Below are positions 18,010 to 26,722 of a stretch of DNA of 64,000 bases, one piece after another. The stretch lies in NCBI RefSeq assembly GCF_004799325.1, contig NZ_SSMD01000008.1, forward strand, positions 1 through 64,000, given 5' to 3'. The notes under the pieces are model-generated. The model saw nothing but the letters and a program-made list of their open reading frames with translations. It had not been told where the DNA came from and did no database searches. Numbering within the stretch: the first letter of the stretch is position 1; each line of letters opens with the position of its first letter. A program made the position numbers and the translations under genes. This DNA comes from Thalassobius vesicularis (GTDB lineage: Bacteria > Pseudomonadota > Alphaproteobacteria > Rhodobacterales > Rhodobacteraceae).

Positions 18010-19044
18010 ATGGCTGCAAGTTATCTGGAAGCGTCGCTCGACCGTTTCGGCCCCGAGGTCCTGCGCGACGACACGATCGAGATCTGCATCAATCCCGACG
18101 GACAAGTCTGGGGCGAATTCCAGGGCGATCACTTCATGCGAGGTCTCGGCAGCACGCTGAGCCAGACCGAGATCAAGGACCTCGGCAACCAGATCGCCTC
18201 GGCCGCCTCGACGACGCTCAGCACGAAGAAGCCCATTATCTCGGTCTCGATCCTATATCGAGATCGCCCGATCCGCGCGCAGGTGATCCAGCCGCCGGCA
18301 GTCGAGGGCGGGTTTTCAATATCGTTGCGCTTCTTCTCCTCCCTGCCGCTGGAGGCAATCCGGCTCGGCTTCCTCTATGGAATGGAGCGCAGCCTCGAAG
18401 GTCTGCGGCGCGAACGAAACGCCGCGCTGCGCGATGTGGTTGCCTCCGGCGACATCGACGCCGCGCTGCGCTTCTGCGTCGAGAACAAGCTCAACATGAT
18501 CGTTTCGGGTGGTACATCGACCGGCAAGACGGTCGCGGCGCGCAAGATCCTTTCGCTGATCCCGCCCGAAGAGCGGATCATCACCATCGAGGAGGCGACC
18601 GAGCTGCGCCCCGAGCAGCCCAATGCCGTGACGTTGATCGCGGACCGGGACACGGATGCCCGCAGTGCCGATGTGCTCTTGGCCTCAACGCTTCGCATGC
18701 GACCTGACCGGATCGTCCTGGGCGAAGTCCGCGGGCGCGAGGCGATGACGTTTCTCGAGGCAATCAACACCGGCCACGGTGGATCGCTGACCACGCTGCA
18801 TGCCGAGACCCCACAACTTGCTGTTCGCCGTCTCGCCATCGCCGCCCTGAAAACGGATTTGCCGATGAACTACGCCGACATGATCGATTATATTGAGGGC
18901 TCGATCGACGTGATCATTCAGGCAGGCCGCCATGAAGGCGCGCGCGGAATCACCGAGTTCTTCCTCCCGGGTCAAACCAAAGATTTGAATCTCGACACGG
19001 TCGACGGCAGAGGCAACAAGAGCCCCTCCGTTGCCGCTGAGTAA
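18010..19044 (+). CDS. virB11: VirB11 hexameric ATPase
   Basis: 344 aa. Walker A GGTSTGKTVAARK near residue 167, Asp box IITIEEATELR, Walker B RPDRIVLGEVRGREA, and His box TGHGGSLTTLHAET identify the VirB11 secretion ATPase. It assembles as a ring below the channel and switches VirB4/VirD4 between pilus making and transport. It follows virB10 at one-base spacing. Confidence 0.95.
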   Translation: MAASYLEASLDRFGPEVLRDDTIEICINPDGQVWGEFQGDHFMRGLGSTLSQTEIKDLGNQIASAASTTLSTKKPIISVSILYRDRPIRAQVIQPPAVEGGFSISLRFFSSLPLEAIRLGFLYGMERSLEGLRRERNAALRDVVASGDIDAALRFCVENKLNMIVSGGTSTGKTVAARKILSLIPPEERIITIEEATELRPEQPNAVTLIADRDTDARSADVLLASTLRMRPDRIVLGEVRGREAMTFLEAINTGHGGSLTTLHAETPQLAVRRLAIAALKTDLPMNYADMIDYIEGSIDVIIQAGRHEGARGITEFFLPGQTKDLNLDTVDGRGNKSPSVAAE

Positions 19045-19060
19045 AAAAGGACCCCCCCAG

Positions 19061-19480
19061 ATGCGAAAACCAATTCTCGCACTCATGCTTGCCGCCTTGG
19101 CGGGCCCCCTTGTGGCGCAGACTTCGCCTCAGGTCTCAAACGATCTCACAGTCGATATGTCGCCTCAACAATACCGGATCTGCAACGAACGTCCGGCGCG
19201 CCCGACCTGGATGGACGAAATCGACCCGCGGGAAGCCTACAAGGCTCGAACCATGATGCGGCTCTATGAATTGCGTTCTTGGCAGGCGATCAAGTCATCA
19301 GGAGATTGTGGCTGTGACATCCGCTTCCCACCATGGGATGCTGCCTCGGCGGAATATGAAGAACGTTTTGCGACAAGTACTCAGGCGGAACATACTCAAG
19401 CTCGGTTAGCCCTCAGGGACCAACAAAACCAGATCGCCCGTGAAGTGCAGGATATCTGCGAAGCGCAAGGGACCTGGTAG
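19061..19480 (+). CDS. small secreted protein between virB11 and virB6
   Basis: 139 aa from the ATG at 19061, with a signal peptide (MRKPILALMLAALAGPLVAQ). Mature part: YRICNERPARPTW, then SGDCGCDIRFPPWD and a helical tail ending DICEAQGTW; at least four cysteines, suggesting disulfides. Its stop shares one base with the GTG start of virB6, so it is produced with the channel. I do not recognise the family; its position is that of the small periplasmic accessory proteins often found before virB6. Confidence 0.7.
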   Translation: MRKPILALMLAALAGPLVAQTSPQVSNDLTVDMSPQQYRICNERPARPTWMDEIDPREAYKARTMMRLYELRSWQAIKSSGDCGCDIRFPPWDAASAEYEERFATSTQAEHTQARLALRDQQNQIAREVQDICEAQGTW

Positions 19481-20493
19481 TGGGTGTCGTCAGTTGGATG
19501 GTCGGAACCGCAGACGCGTTCCTTGTCGATGCGGCCGAGTCCCAGTTCGGGGCTGTGGCAAGCAATGTCGGCGCGATCGTCCTGCTGATGGCCACAATTT
19601 CGCTGATCGGCGTCTGCATTAATATGGCCTTCCAATTCCGCAGCATGGATGGGGCCAGCTTCTTTTGGTACCTGATCAAGCTGATGTTGATAGGGCTCTT
19701 CGCCTTCAACTGGGCCAACTTCAACGCGGTCGCGAATGCCATCATCGGCGGGCTCGACTATGTTGCTGGAGCCCTGATTTCCTCGGTCGGCGGCGGAGGG
19801 GCGGGGGCCACATACTTCGCGGCCGAGTTCGATGATCTCATTACAGAGTTCAGCCAATACTTGAACGCCATCGGCAGCAACCTGAACTGGATGACAGGTG
19901 CGATCTTGGGCGGCATAGGGCTCGTTCTGTTGAGCCTTCTTGGCTTCATGACCGGCATCGTACTCATTTTCGCCAAGATGATGCTGACACTCATGCTTGG
20001 CCTCGCTCCGATCATGATCGCACTGTCGCTCTTCGATGCGACCAAAGACTTTTTCCATAGGTGGGTCTCGACGACGGTCAGCTATGGCTTCTACCCCATT
20101 GTCATCGCAGCCATGTTCTCAACCGTCGTTGGCATGGCAAACTCCCTCCTCGCTCAGTTGGGTGACCCTAGCTCCGCGACCAACATCGGATCGCTGGTGC
20201 CGTTCTTCGTGATGGTGTTCCTGGCCAAGGGCTTCGTCGCCGCAACGCCCCTGATCGTGCGGGGGATCTCGGGCAACTTGATGGTGGCAGCCGCGCCCGC
20301 CGTTGTCGCCGGATCGACCGGGATCATGCGCGGGCTCTTCAATACAGCGGGCGTCAAAGGGAGGTCACGGATCGGGGCGTTGACCACCGGGGAGGTGATC
20401 GGACGGGGCGTTACGCAGAGCCCGGCGGCTATACGGACGGCTAGCGTACGACTGGCCAGGATGGCGGAACGAGCTAGAAGACTGGGTGCATAG
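19480..20493 (+). CDS. virB6: VirB6/TrbL polytopic channel protein
   Basis: 337 aa starting at a GTG that overlaps the previous stop by one base. At least six hydrophobic segments are visible, with ASFFWYLIKLMLIGLFAFNW and MLTLMLGLAPIMIALSLF typical of the VirB6/TrbL central region. It forms part of the inner-membrane pore. It is the last gene of the operon; a converging qatD follows. No virD4 coupling-protein gene comes after it. Confidence 0.9.
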   Translation: MGVVSWMVGTADAFLVDAAESQFGAVASNVGAIVLLMATISLIGVCINMAFQFRSMDGASFFWYLIKLMLIGLFAFNWANFNAVANAIIGGLDYVAGALISSVGGGGAGATYFAAEFDDLITEFSQYLNAIGSNLNWMTGAILGGIGLVLLSLLGFMTGIVLIFAKMMLTLMLGLAPIMIALSLFDATKDFFHRWVSTTVSYGFYPIVIAAMFSTVVGMANSLLAQLGDPSSATNIGSLVPFFVMVFLAKGFVAATPLIVRGISGNLMVAAAPAVVAGSTGIMRGLFNTAGVKGRSRIGALTTGEVIGRGVTQSPAAIRTASVRLARMAERARRLGA

Positions 20494-20613
20494 TGTACGT
20501 AGACCACCATCTCTGCAGCGTTCAAGCTGTGTGATTGGGGGAAGGTTCATTCCAACGGAAATTCGCGTGTTCGTCGCCGAATACCTTTCCCCAAAGACAT
20601 CAAGATGTGTGTT

Positions 20614-21369
20614 CTAACCGGTATTCAATAACCTCTTGAGATTCAGTAAAATTTGCATGCGGGTGGCCTCCGCCGACAATCCAATCGTCGAGGCGATCAC
20701 TTCTACAGTATAACCTACGTCGCCGGGATCAACTGGCTTGTCGCCACGAGCTACGAAGGGGCCGTCCGTCTCTGTCAACACCCGGTCGATTGGAATTTCG
20801 CGCATCACGCGCATCCCGGTGTCGGAAGCGAGCATGCCCTCGTTAACGGAGAAATAGCAGCCGCGATCAACGGCCCTGCGCACATCGGCCTTGCTGCCAG
20901 TGAACCAATGCAAGACGACGCCCGCCCGATCTGGCGGTAGATGCTCATCGAGCATGTCCAGGACCGGCTTCGTCGCCCTGACGCTATGCAGACTCAAGAT
21001 CTTGTCGCCTTGCTGAGCGCAGGCTCGAAGAATTCTGCCGAAGACAGACTGTTGCAACTCGAAAGAGCGATAATGAGCGGGTCCGCGATCAAGCCCGATT
21101 TCCCCTACGTAACGCGTCCGCGGCAAGAGCTTCTCGAACAGGTCGAGCTCAAGATGGCGATCGGCGACGAGCTGCGGATGCAGACCGAGCCCAACCCTTA
21201 CGAAATCGCTGTCTGCGGACAGTTCAACATTCCTTTGAAACGCCTTCGGGGTCGTCGTGACCGCCAAGGTCGCTACGCGCTTGCGATCGCAGGCTGCAAT
21301 CGCCCTCGCGAGGTCGGGATAGAGGTCGAGATGCGTATGGAAATCCACGTAGTCAGGCCGCATGGTCAC
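20614..21369 (-). CDS. qatD: TatD-family metal-dependent hydrolase, QatD-like
   Basis: 251 aa. TatD/amidohydrolase landmarks are present: VDFHTHLD (metal-binding HxH), GLHPQLV, YVGEIGLD, LHSVRAT and RVLTETDGPF. Its start overlaps the stop of a QueC-like gene end (ATGA), the arrangement of qatC-qatD in the four-gene Qat anti-phage system (QatA ATPase, QatB, QatC QueC-like, QatD TatD-like). qatA and qatB are absent and qatC is only a fragment, so the gene appears to be a surviving remnant rather than part of a working defence. Confidence 0.85.
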   Translation of the reverse strand: MTMRPDYVDFHTHLDLYPDLARAIAACDRKRVATLAVTTTPKAFQRNVELSADSDFVRVGLGLHPQLVADRHLELDLFEKLLPRTRYVGEIGLDRGPAHYRSFELQQSVFGRILRACAQQGDKILSLHSVRATKPVLDMLDEHLPPDRAGVVLHWFTGSKADVRRAVDRGCYFSVNEGMLASDTGMRVMREIPIDRVLTETDGPFVARGDKPVDPGDVGYTVEVIASTIGLSAEATRMQILLNLKRLLNTG

Positions 21370-21827
21370 CCGCCCGGCCGTGCCCGAACACCTTTCAGGA
21401 GCTCGGCGACTTCAAGGACGCCACGTCGAAACACGTCGGCATAATCCGGTATCTCATCCGGCTTATCATGTAGCGGACCGGGCTTGTGGACCAGTATCTT
21501 CGCGAGATCCGGCTTCGCCCTGATCCGCTTGGCCATCAGCTGGAAGGACCTGACGTGCTCCCCTTCGGGCTGGTCGGAGGCCAGGATATGCCCCTTCAGA
21601 TCCTCAACCGTGTAAAGCGTCTCATCGTCTCCATCGAGACCGACTTCGAGCGAAGCTCTACGGATCAGGCACGGAACGCAGTACCCGCAGTGTCGAGGGG
21701 AGAGCTTCTTGTAGCGCGCCTTCGCCGGCGACGAGCAAGACATGGAGTTCGCCACGATCTTCTGAAGGAAAAGTTTGTCGGCGCAGTTCGCAACCATCTC
21801 GCCCTTCGTCATGTGCCTGTATGGGTC
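21366..21827 (-). pseudogene. qatC: qatC 3' fragment (QueC-like)
   Basis: The readable frame begins with DPYRHMTKGEM and includes NSMSCSS and HCGYCVPCLIRRA, the C-terminal part of QueC-like QatC proteins with the zinc-binding cysteines. About 150 residues remain of a protein usually near 400. The 5' part, with the ATP-binding site, is missing: upstream the DNA becomes the start of a relaxase gene in another frame. An ATG at 21812 could still give a 148-residue peptide. The join lies at about 21812-21840. Confidence 0.8.
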
Positions 21828-22042
21828 GACTTCGTCGTGAGATATGTGAGCTGCGCCCGTAACTGCACCCCGGTGTGGCAGCCCCCTTTCGAGATAGCCT
21901 TGAAGATCGCTGGCGAATAGCCGCGCGCGGCCCGAACCATCTGCGCGCCCTTGGAAAGCCCCTGCCAGGATCCCGAAACTCGGCTCCAGCCGCGGTCAAA
22001 TAGCGCCGGGTCGATGCCACGGACCCGGTCACTCCGCGCCAT
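21809..22042 (-). pseudogene. relaxase (VirD2-like) gene, 5' fragment
   Basis: Only 77 codons: MARSDRVRGIDPALFDRGW, then ARGYSPAIFKAI, SKGGCHTGVQLRAQLTYL, TTKS and an abrupt end. The GG-HT...RAQLTYLTTKS pattern is the N-terminal start of VirD2/TraI-type relaxases of alphaproteobacterial plasmids. The catalytic tyrosine and histidine motifs should follow but are replaced by qatC sequence. It overlaps mobC by 14 bases, the usual mobC-relaxase order. This copy cannot nick DNA. Confidence 0.75.
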
Positions 22043-22616
22043 TCTCATTCCTCTCGGCGAGGCCCGCCAGGGCAGAGCTGATCTCAAGGTCCAGCACGCT
22101 GCGCCGCGCACGCGACATCTCCTGGACCTGGTCGGCCAGATCGAAGACCAGACCTGCAAGGGCGCGGACGTCACGGTGACTTGAGGCCGGGTAGGACAGT
22201 CTCTCGCCCCGCACCTTGGCCTCGTTCAGACGTCGCGCGATCTGGTTCACATTGTTGCCGACCCGGTTGAGCGCGGCGCCGAGGTTGCGCAACTCGTCAC
22301 ACATCTCGTCGTCGGGCAGGAAGACACCTTCGGCCGCCAGCATCAGGCGGCGCATGGCATCCGAGCGGTGCGCAATCCCGCGCCGCGACAGCGCCGCGTC
22401 GAACCGGCGCAGGTCGTCGTCCGAGACCCGGATCCCTACAACCCGCGATCGGCTGCCGTTCGCTGTCTGACGCTCATCCCGGTGGTTCACCACGTTGTAG
22501 ATCGTCTTCAGGCTGACATCGTAGCGCGCGGCCAATGACGCCGCGGAGACGCCGTTCCGGCGCTCCTGGGCGATGGTCGATCGCTCGATCTCTGACAGTC
22601 TGCGGCGGCGGGGCAT
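22029..22616 (-). CDS. mobC: MobC-like relaxosome protein
   Basis: 195 aa from the ATG at 22616. An N-terminal helix-turn-helix (LSEIERSTIAQERRNGVS, SLKTIYNVVNHR), a ribbon-helix-helix-like stretch (SRVVGIRVSDDDLRRFDAAL) and a MobC region with LRNLGAALNRVGNNVNQIARR. MobC proteins bind oriT and help the relaxase open the strands. The presumed oriT lies just upstream. The protein looks complete, unlike its relaxase partner. Confidence 0.82.
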   Translation of the reverse strand: MPRRRRLSEIERSTIAQERRNGVSAASLAARYDVSLKTIYNVVNHRDERQTANGSRSRVVGIRVSDDDLRRFDAALSRRGIAHRSDAMRRLMLAAEGVFLPDDEMCDELRNLGAALNRVGNNVNQIARRLNEAKVRGERLSYPASSHRDVRALAGLVFDLADQVQEMSRARRSVLDLEISSALAGLAERNENGAE

Positions 22617-23036
22617 TTTGAAGTTAACGTTCCTATTTCTTGCCAACTTCGTACAAGCCCGCCGACTCCCAACGCAAGTAGAGTCGGCCATAAGGGCTTG
22701 TACTCAATGTAGAAAATCGCCCTGCAGGGGCGATTTCCCGTCCTTTGTCAAATGGATCGCGCGTCGCGCTCATTGCACCACGCGATGCGGTCTCCGCACC
22801 GCGCATCGCGTCTTTCGCGCCCCGTCTCTTGCACCCCGCAAGACGGATTTTGCCGCGTGCTGACCGTCTAGCGTCACCCGCAGAACGACATACGCGAGAC
22901 TGCCTCCCGTCGTCTGGAGCGCGCTATCCGTCACCTGCATTCCGTCCGCAGTACATCGCCGAGCGCATCCCGACATTTGGAGGGTGTGTGGTGCCCCGCG
23001 ACGAATGCTGAAGGCGCCACGGCAGACGTCGCACGT
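22617..23036. other. oriT-like non-coding region with several hairpins
   Basis: No gene in about 420 bases. Three inverted repeats: 22651-22668 with 22681-22703 (18 matching bases per arm, the second arm interrupted by a 5-base CATAA bulge, 12-base loop); 22714-22722 with 22728-22736 (AAATCGCCC/GGGCGATTT); and CGCGATGCG/CGCATCGCG around 22778-22810. A cluster of hairpins directly upstream of mobC and a relaxase gene is what an origin of transfer looks like. The right edge is the scar where the helicase gene is cut (about 23090). The nick site cannot be assigned. Confidence 0.6.
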
Positions 23037-25874
23037 TCATCGCACAACGCCGCCCGCTGCATGCCAAACGCGGGTCTGGTCGAGCGCACCCGGCACCGGC
23101 GGCAGCGAAGCCAGTTTCTCGATCAGCGCGTCACGACGCCGGACGGCTTCGCGGCACTCCACCGGTTGGCCGTCGCGCGTGACGGGGCGCGACGAGAGAT
23201 TGCCCTCGCTGTCGGTGAAAGGCTCGTAGAGCTGCACCGGGAAGGAATGGGCGAGGTAATCGAGGACATATTCCCTGGGAGTGATGTCACAGCGGATATC
23301 GTTCCATTCGTCGGTTGGGATCTCCGACAGACGGCGTTCCAAAAGTGCCTCACCCGTCGAGACGATCTGGATGACCGCCACGTGACCCGCTGCCAGATCG
23401 GCCTCGATGGAGGCGATCAGCGTAGGGGTCTTCATCGAGGTGAGCAGGTGACCGAAGAACCGCTGCTTGGCGCTCTCGAAGGCTGACCGCGCGGCGGACT
23501 TGGCCTGGCGGTTCAGCGTGCCCGACCCGCTCGGCCCGTCGGCCGCGCCGGAAATGTTCGCCGCCTCCAGCGCCGCGGTCAGGTTGTTGTGGATGATCGC
23601 GAAGGCCCCGGCATAGGCATCGTAGATACCGCGCTGCTCGGGGCTAAGCTCGTGTTCCAGCATCTCGTATTCGACACCGTCATAGGACAGCGACCGCGCC
23701 GTGTAGAGGCCGAGCGCCCGGAGGTCGCGGGCCAGAACCTCCATCGCCGCGACACCGCCAGCCTCGATGGCTTCCACAAACTCGGCGCGAGTAGCAAATG
23801 GAAAATCCTCCCCGCCCCAGAGCCCGAGACGCTGCGCGTAGGCGAGGTTGTGGACCGTCGTCGCGCCCGTGGCCGAGACATAGACCACGCGGGCATTCGG
23901 AAGTTTGTGTTGAAGGCGCAGGCCCGCCCTGCCCTGCTGCGAGGCCATGATATCGCCGCGCTCGCCTTTGCCGCCGGCGGCATTGGCCATGGCATGGCTT
24001 TCGTCGAAGAGGATCACCCCGTCGAAATCTGCCCCGAGCCAGTCGACGATCTGGTCGACGCGGGATTTCTTCCCACCTCGTTCTTCCGAACGCAGCGTCG
24101 CATAGGTGGTGAAGACAATGCCCTCGGTAAGCGGGATGTCGCGGCCTTGTGCAAAGCGCGAGAGCGGCGTGACCAGCAGGCGCTCCTGCCCGAGCGCCGA
24201 CCAGTCGCGCTGCGCATCTTCCAGCAGCTTGTCGCTCTTCGAAATCCAGAGCGCCTTGCGGCGGCCCTGGCACCAATTGTCGAGCAGGATCCCGGCCGAT
24301 TGGCGGCCCTTGCCCGCCCCGGTGCCATCGCCGAGGAAGAAACCCCGGCGGAAGCCGATAGCGTCAGCGGCGTCCTCCGGTGCTGCGGATACCACGTCGC
24401 CGGCCTCATCGACGGCCCAGGACCCCGCGAGATATGCGCCGTGGGCTTCGCCGGCGTAGATGACGGTCTCAAGCTGCGCGTCGGACAGCTGGCCGTCGCG
24501 CAGGACGGCCGCCGGAAGCTTGGGGCGGTACGTGGGTTTCGGAGGTGCGACAGAGGCCATGGCCGCCGATTGCACAAGCTTGGTCGGGTGTGGGGCCGCT
24601 GCGGGGATGTCGATCGTCTGCAGGCGGAAGGTCTCGTAGATCGCGTCGGACAGCCGTGCGGAGTCTTCGTCCTCGGCGGCGTCGCGGAGAGCGTAGTCCA
24701 GTTCCTCGGCCTCAATCGGTGTGTCTGGTTTCGCCGGTTGAGCTGCGGAGGTCGCGCGCGATCGGCTAACCGGTTTGCGTGTGATGAGGGCAGGATTTCC
24801 CGGGAGGGGGAATGAGCTGCCCTGGCCTGCCGACGCGGCATGATCCAGTTCGAGACGCGGCGGAACCTCGGTCACAATTCTGGACAGAAGATGCGCTGCG
24901 TCAGGGGACATCGGCTGGCGCAGGTCGGCGGTGATGCCGCCCGGCTCGCCGCCGCGGCATTTGTCAAAGACAGAAATCCGCGTCTCGAAGCTGGTGCCGT
25001 GTTTGGCGAAAGCTGCGCCCGACACCGCGCCGGTGAAGATGAGATGGGCCGTCTCGGTCAGACGGCCGAAGGTCTCGGCCCAGGCCGGCGCATCCGGCGC
25101 GAAACCGGCCCCTGTGATGGCAACGATCCGTCCGCCGGGGACCAAGCGCGCGAGGGCCGAGCGCAGATGCCGGGCCGTCGCCTCGGTCGACCGACCATCG
25201 ACATTGGCTTGGGCCGAAAAGGGCGGGTTCATCAGGATGACGCTCGGACTTGAGGAGACATCGAGATGATCGTCGATCTGCGCGGCATCAAAGGTGGTGA
25301 CGGGGCGCCCCGGAAAGAGGAGGCGCAGAAGGTCGGCGCGCGTGTCAGCAAGCTCGTTCAGCGCGAGGCCGCCACCCGCGATCTCTGCGAGGATCGCCAG
25401 GAGTCCGGTCCCGGCGGACGGCTCCAAGACTAAATCGCGGGGCGTGATCTGTGCTGCCGTCAGTGCCGCGATTCCCATGGGCAATGGCGTGCTGAATTGC
25501 TGAAATCGCTCCATCTCTTCCGACCGCCGGGTGTGCGTGGGCAAGAGGCCTGCCACCTTGGTGAGGATCGGCAAGAGCGCCGCAGGCGAGCCGGCACGCG
25601 CAAGCAGCGCCCGACCGAACTTTCGTAGAAAGAGGATCAGCGCCACCTCGCCCGCCTCATAGGCGAGCTTCCAGTCCCAGGCACCGGTCGCATCGGAACC
25701 GCCAAAGGCATGTTCCATCTCGCGGCGCAGGCGCAGCGCGTCGATCTGAAGCCCTTGCGCCAGATCGGGCTGCAGCGCTTCGGCAACAGCAACGATCGCA
25801 GGGGCAGGATTTGCTGCCAACGGGACAATGGGCGCAGGCAAGGACGCCTGCGCAACAGGGGCAAGATGGGTCAT
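23037..25874 (-). pseudogene. methyltransferase-strawberry notch helicase, C-terminally truncated
   Basis: 945 aa are readable. Residues about 140-330 hold an N6-adenine-type methylase-like domain (VLEPSAGTGLLA, VILMNPPFSA). From about 530 comes a strawberry-notch-type helicase core: GDGTGAGKGRQSAG (Walker A-like), VILFDESHAMANA (Walker B), YVSATGATTVHN. Members from related plasmids are, to my knowledge, about 1,400 aa with a second helicase domain; here the frame leaves the family after LPPVPGALDQ and ends 10 residues later, where the oriT-like region begins. Plasmid anti-restriction or DNA-protection roles have been suggested; this copy may be inactive. A structured leader precedes it. Confidence 0.8.
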
Positions 25875-25899
25875 CGGGAAACTCCGGAATGAAGGACAG

Positions 25900-25943
25900 G
25901 ATCAGGCCCGTACACCCTCTCTCGGGCAGCCTCGGACCTGATC
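25900..25943 (-). promoter_or_regulatory. structured 5' leader of the helicase gene
   Basis: Outer arms GATCAGG (25900-25906) and CCTGATC (25937-25943) enclose an inner hairpin GCCCG/CGGGC with an AGAGAG-containing loop when read on the minus strand. Between it and the start codon is CATTCCGGAGTTTCC, identical in the leader at 32115-32130. It probably folds in the mRNA just upstream of the GGAG ribosome-binding site. Confidence 0.6.
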
Positions 25944-26052
25944 TTTCCCGGCCCCTCTCTCCCTCTCGAATCCGACGCGTCCCGGAAGCTCGGCTTGATT
26001 TTGTTCTTGTTATGTTCTATATTCTGAGCCAAGCCAGAAAGGGGGTTCCACC

Positions 26053-26349
26053 ATGGAAATCACCACGCACGCCCTGCCGGCAACGCCCAAGCAGATCGCC
26101 TATGCGCGGTCGCTCGCCCTGCGCAACCGGACGCTCCTGCCCTGGGAGGGTCAGCAAGGCCGGCGATCTTTGAGCGCTTGGATCGAGGCTCAGGCCTGGC
26201 TGAAGCCGGTATCGGACATGGACCGGCTGCCCACGTCCAAGCAGGTAGCCTTCGCTGAGAAACTCGCCCAGATCAAACGGCGCGCCGTTCCGGACGAATG
26301 CTTCCGCGACAAGCGGCTCATGTCCAAGTGGATCGACGGGAATAAGTGA
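26053..26349 (+). CDS. small hypothetical protein
   Basis: 98 aa with two related segments: PATPKQIAYARSLALRNRTLLP and PTSKQVAFAEKLAQIKRRAVP, each followed by a polar stretch and W (SAWIEA, SKWIDG). This internal duplication of a T/S-KQ-A-A-L helix looks like a pair of small helical DNA- or protein-binding units; such repeats appear in plasmid/phage DUF3072-like proteins, a link I cannot confirm. Divergent from the helicase gene, with GAAAGGGGGT before its ATG as ribosome-binding site. Confidence 0.65.
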   Translation: MEITTHALPATPKQIAYARSLALRNRTLLPWEGQQGRRSLSAWIEAQAWLKPVSDMDRLPTSKQVAFAEKLAQIKRRAVPDECFRDKRLMSKWIDGNK

Positions 26350-26391
26350 GCACCGCACCGGCTAGTGACGCTCTGTGCGATCGTCCAGCTT

Positions 26392-26447
26392 TTTGCCACA
26401 TCATAGTTTGGCAAACCGAGCGCAGCTGCCAACCTGTAGGTTGGCAG
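26392..26447. promoter_or_regulatory. two neighbouring inverted repeats, possible operators
   Basis: TTTGCCA (26392-26398) and TGGCAAA (26409-26415) flank 10 bases; ten bases further CTGCCAACCT (26426-26435) and AGGTTGGCAG (26438-26447) form a 22-base dyad. Both share a TGCCA/TGGCA core. They lie in the 373-base gene-free stretch 26350-26722 upstream of the abiE pair; AbiEi antitoxins autoregulate by binding inverted repeats, so these are candidates, though about 275 bases from the start. I see nothing else in this stretch. Confidence 0.45.
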
Positions 26448-26722
26448 ACTGGCCCTTCGGGACATCAGCCTCGGTCAAGCTCCTGTCCGAAGGACCAAGG
26501 TCTGGTTCCGGCGGCACGCCGGGATGTGCACCGCTGCGACCTTCGGTAACCACCGCAAGTCGTAGCCGTCTCTCAACCCAGCGTCTTCAGATCTCCCTCC
26601 CCTTGGGGCTAGTCCCTAAGTTCTTTGGAAATGGTGAGATAGGAGCGTCCATAACGCAGGAAAAGCATTTTCATCAAAGAAAACTGTAGATGTCTCTTTG
26701 AAAATCTGTCACTTTAGGTATC

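Noticed and set aside
20614-21827. working Qat defence system
   Set aside because: qatA and qatB are missing and qatC lacks its ATP-binding part.
23589-24815. 408-codon plus-strand open frame
   Set aside because: Shadow of the methylase-helicase gene; no domain and biased composition.
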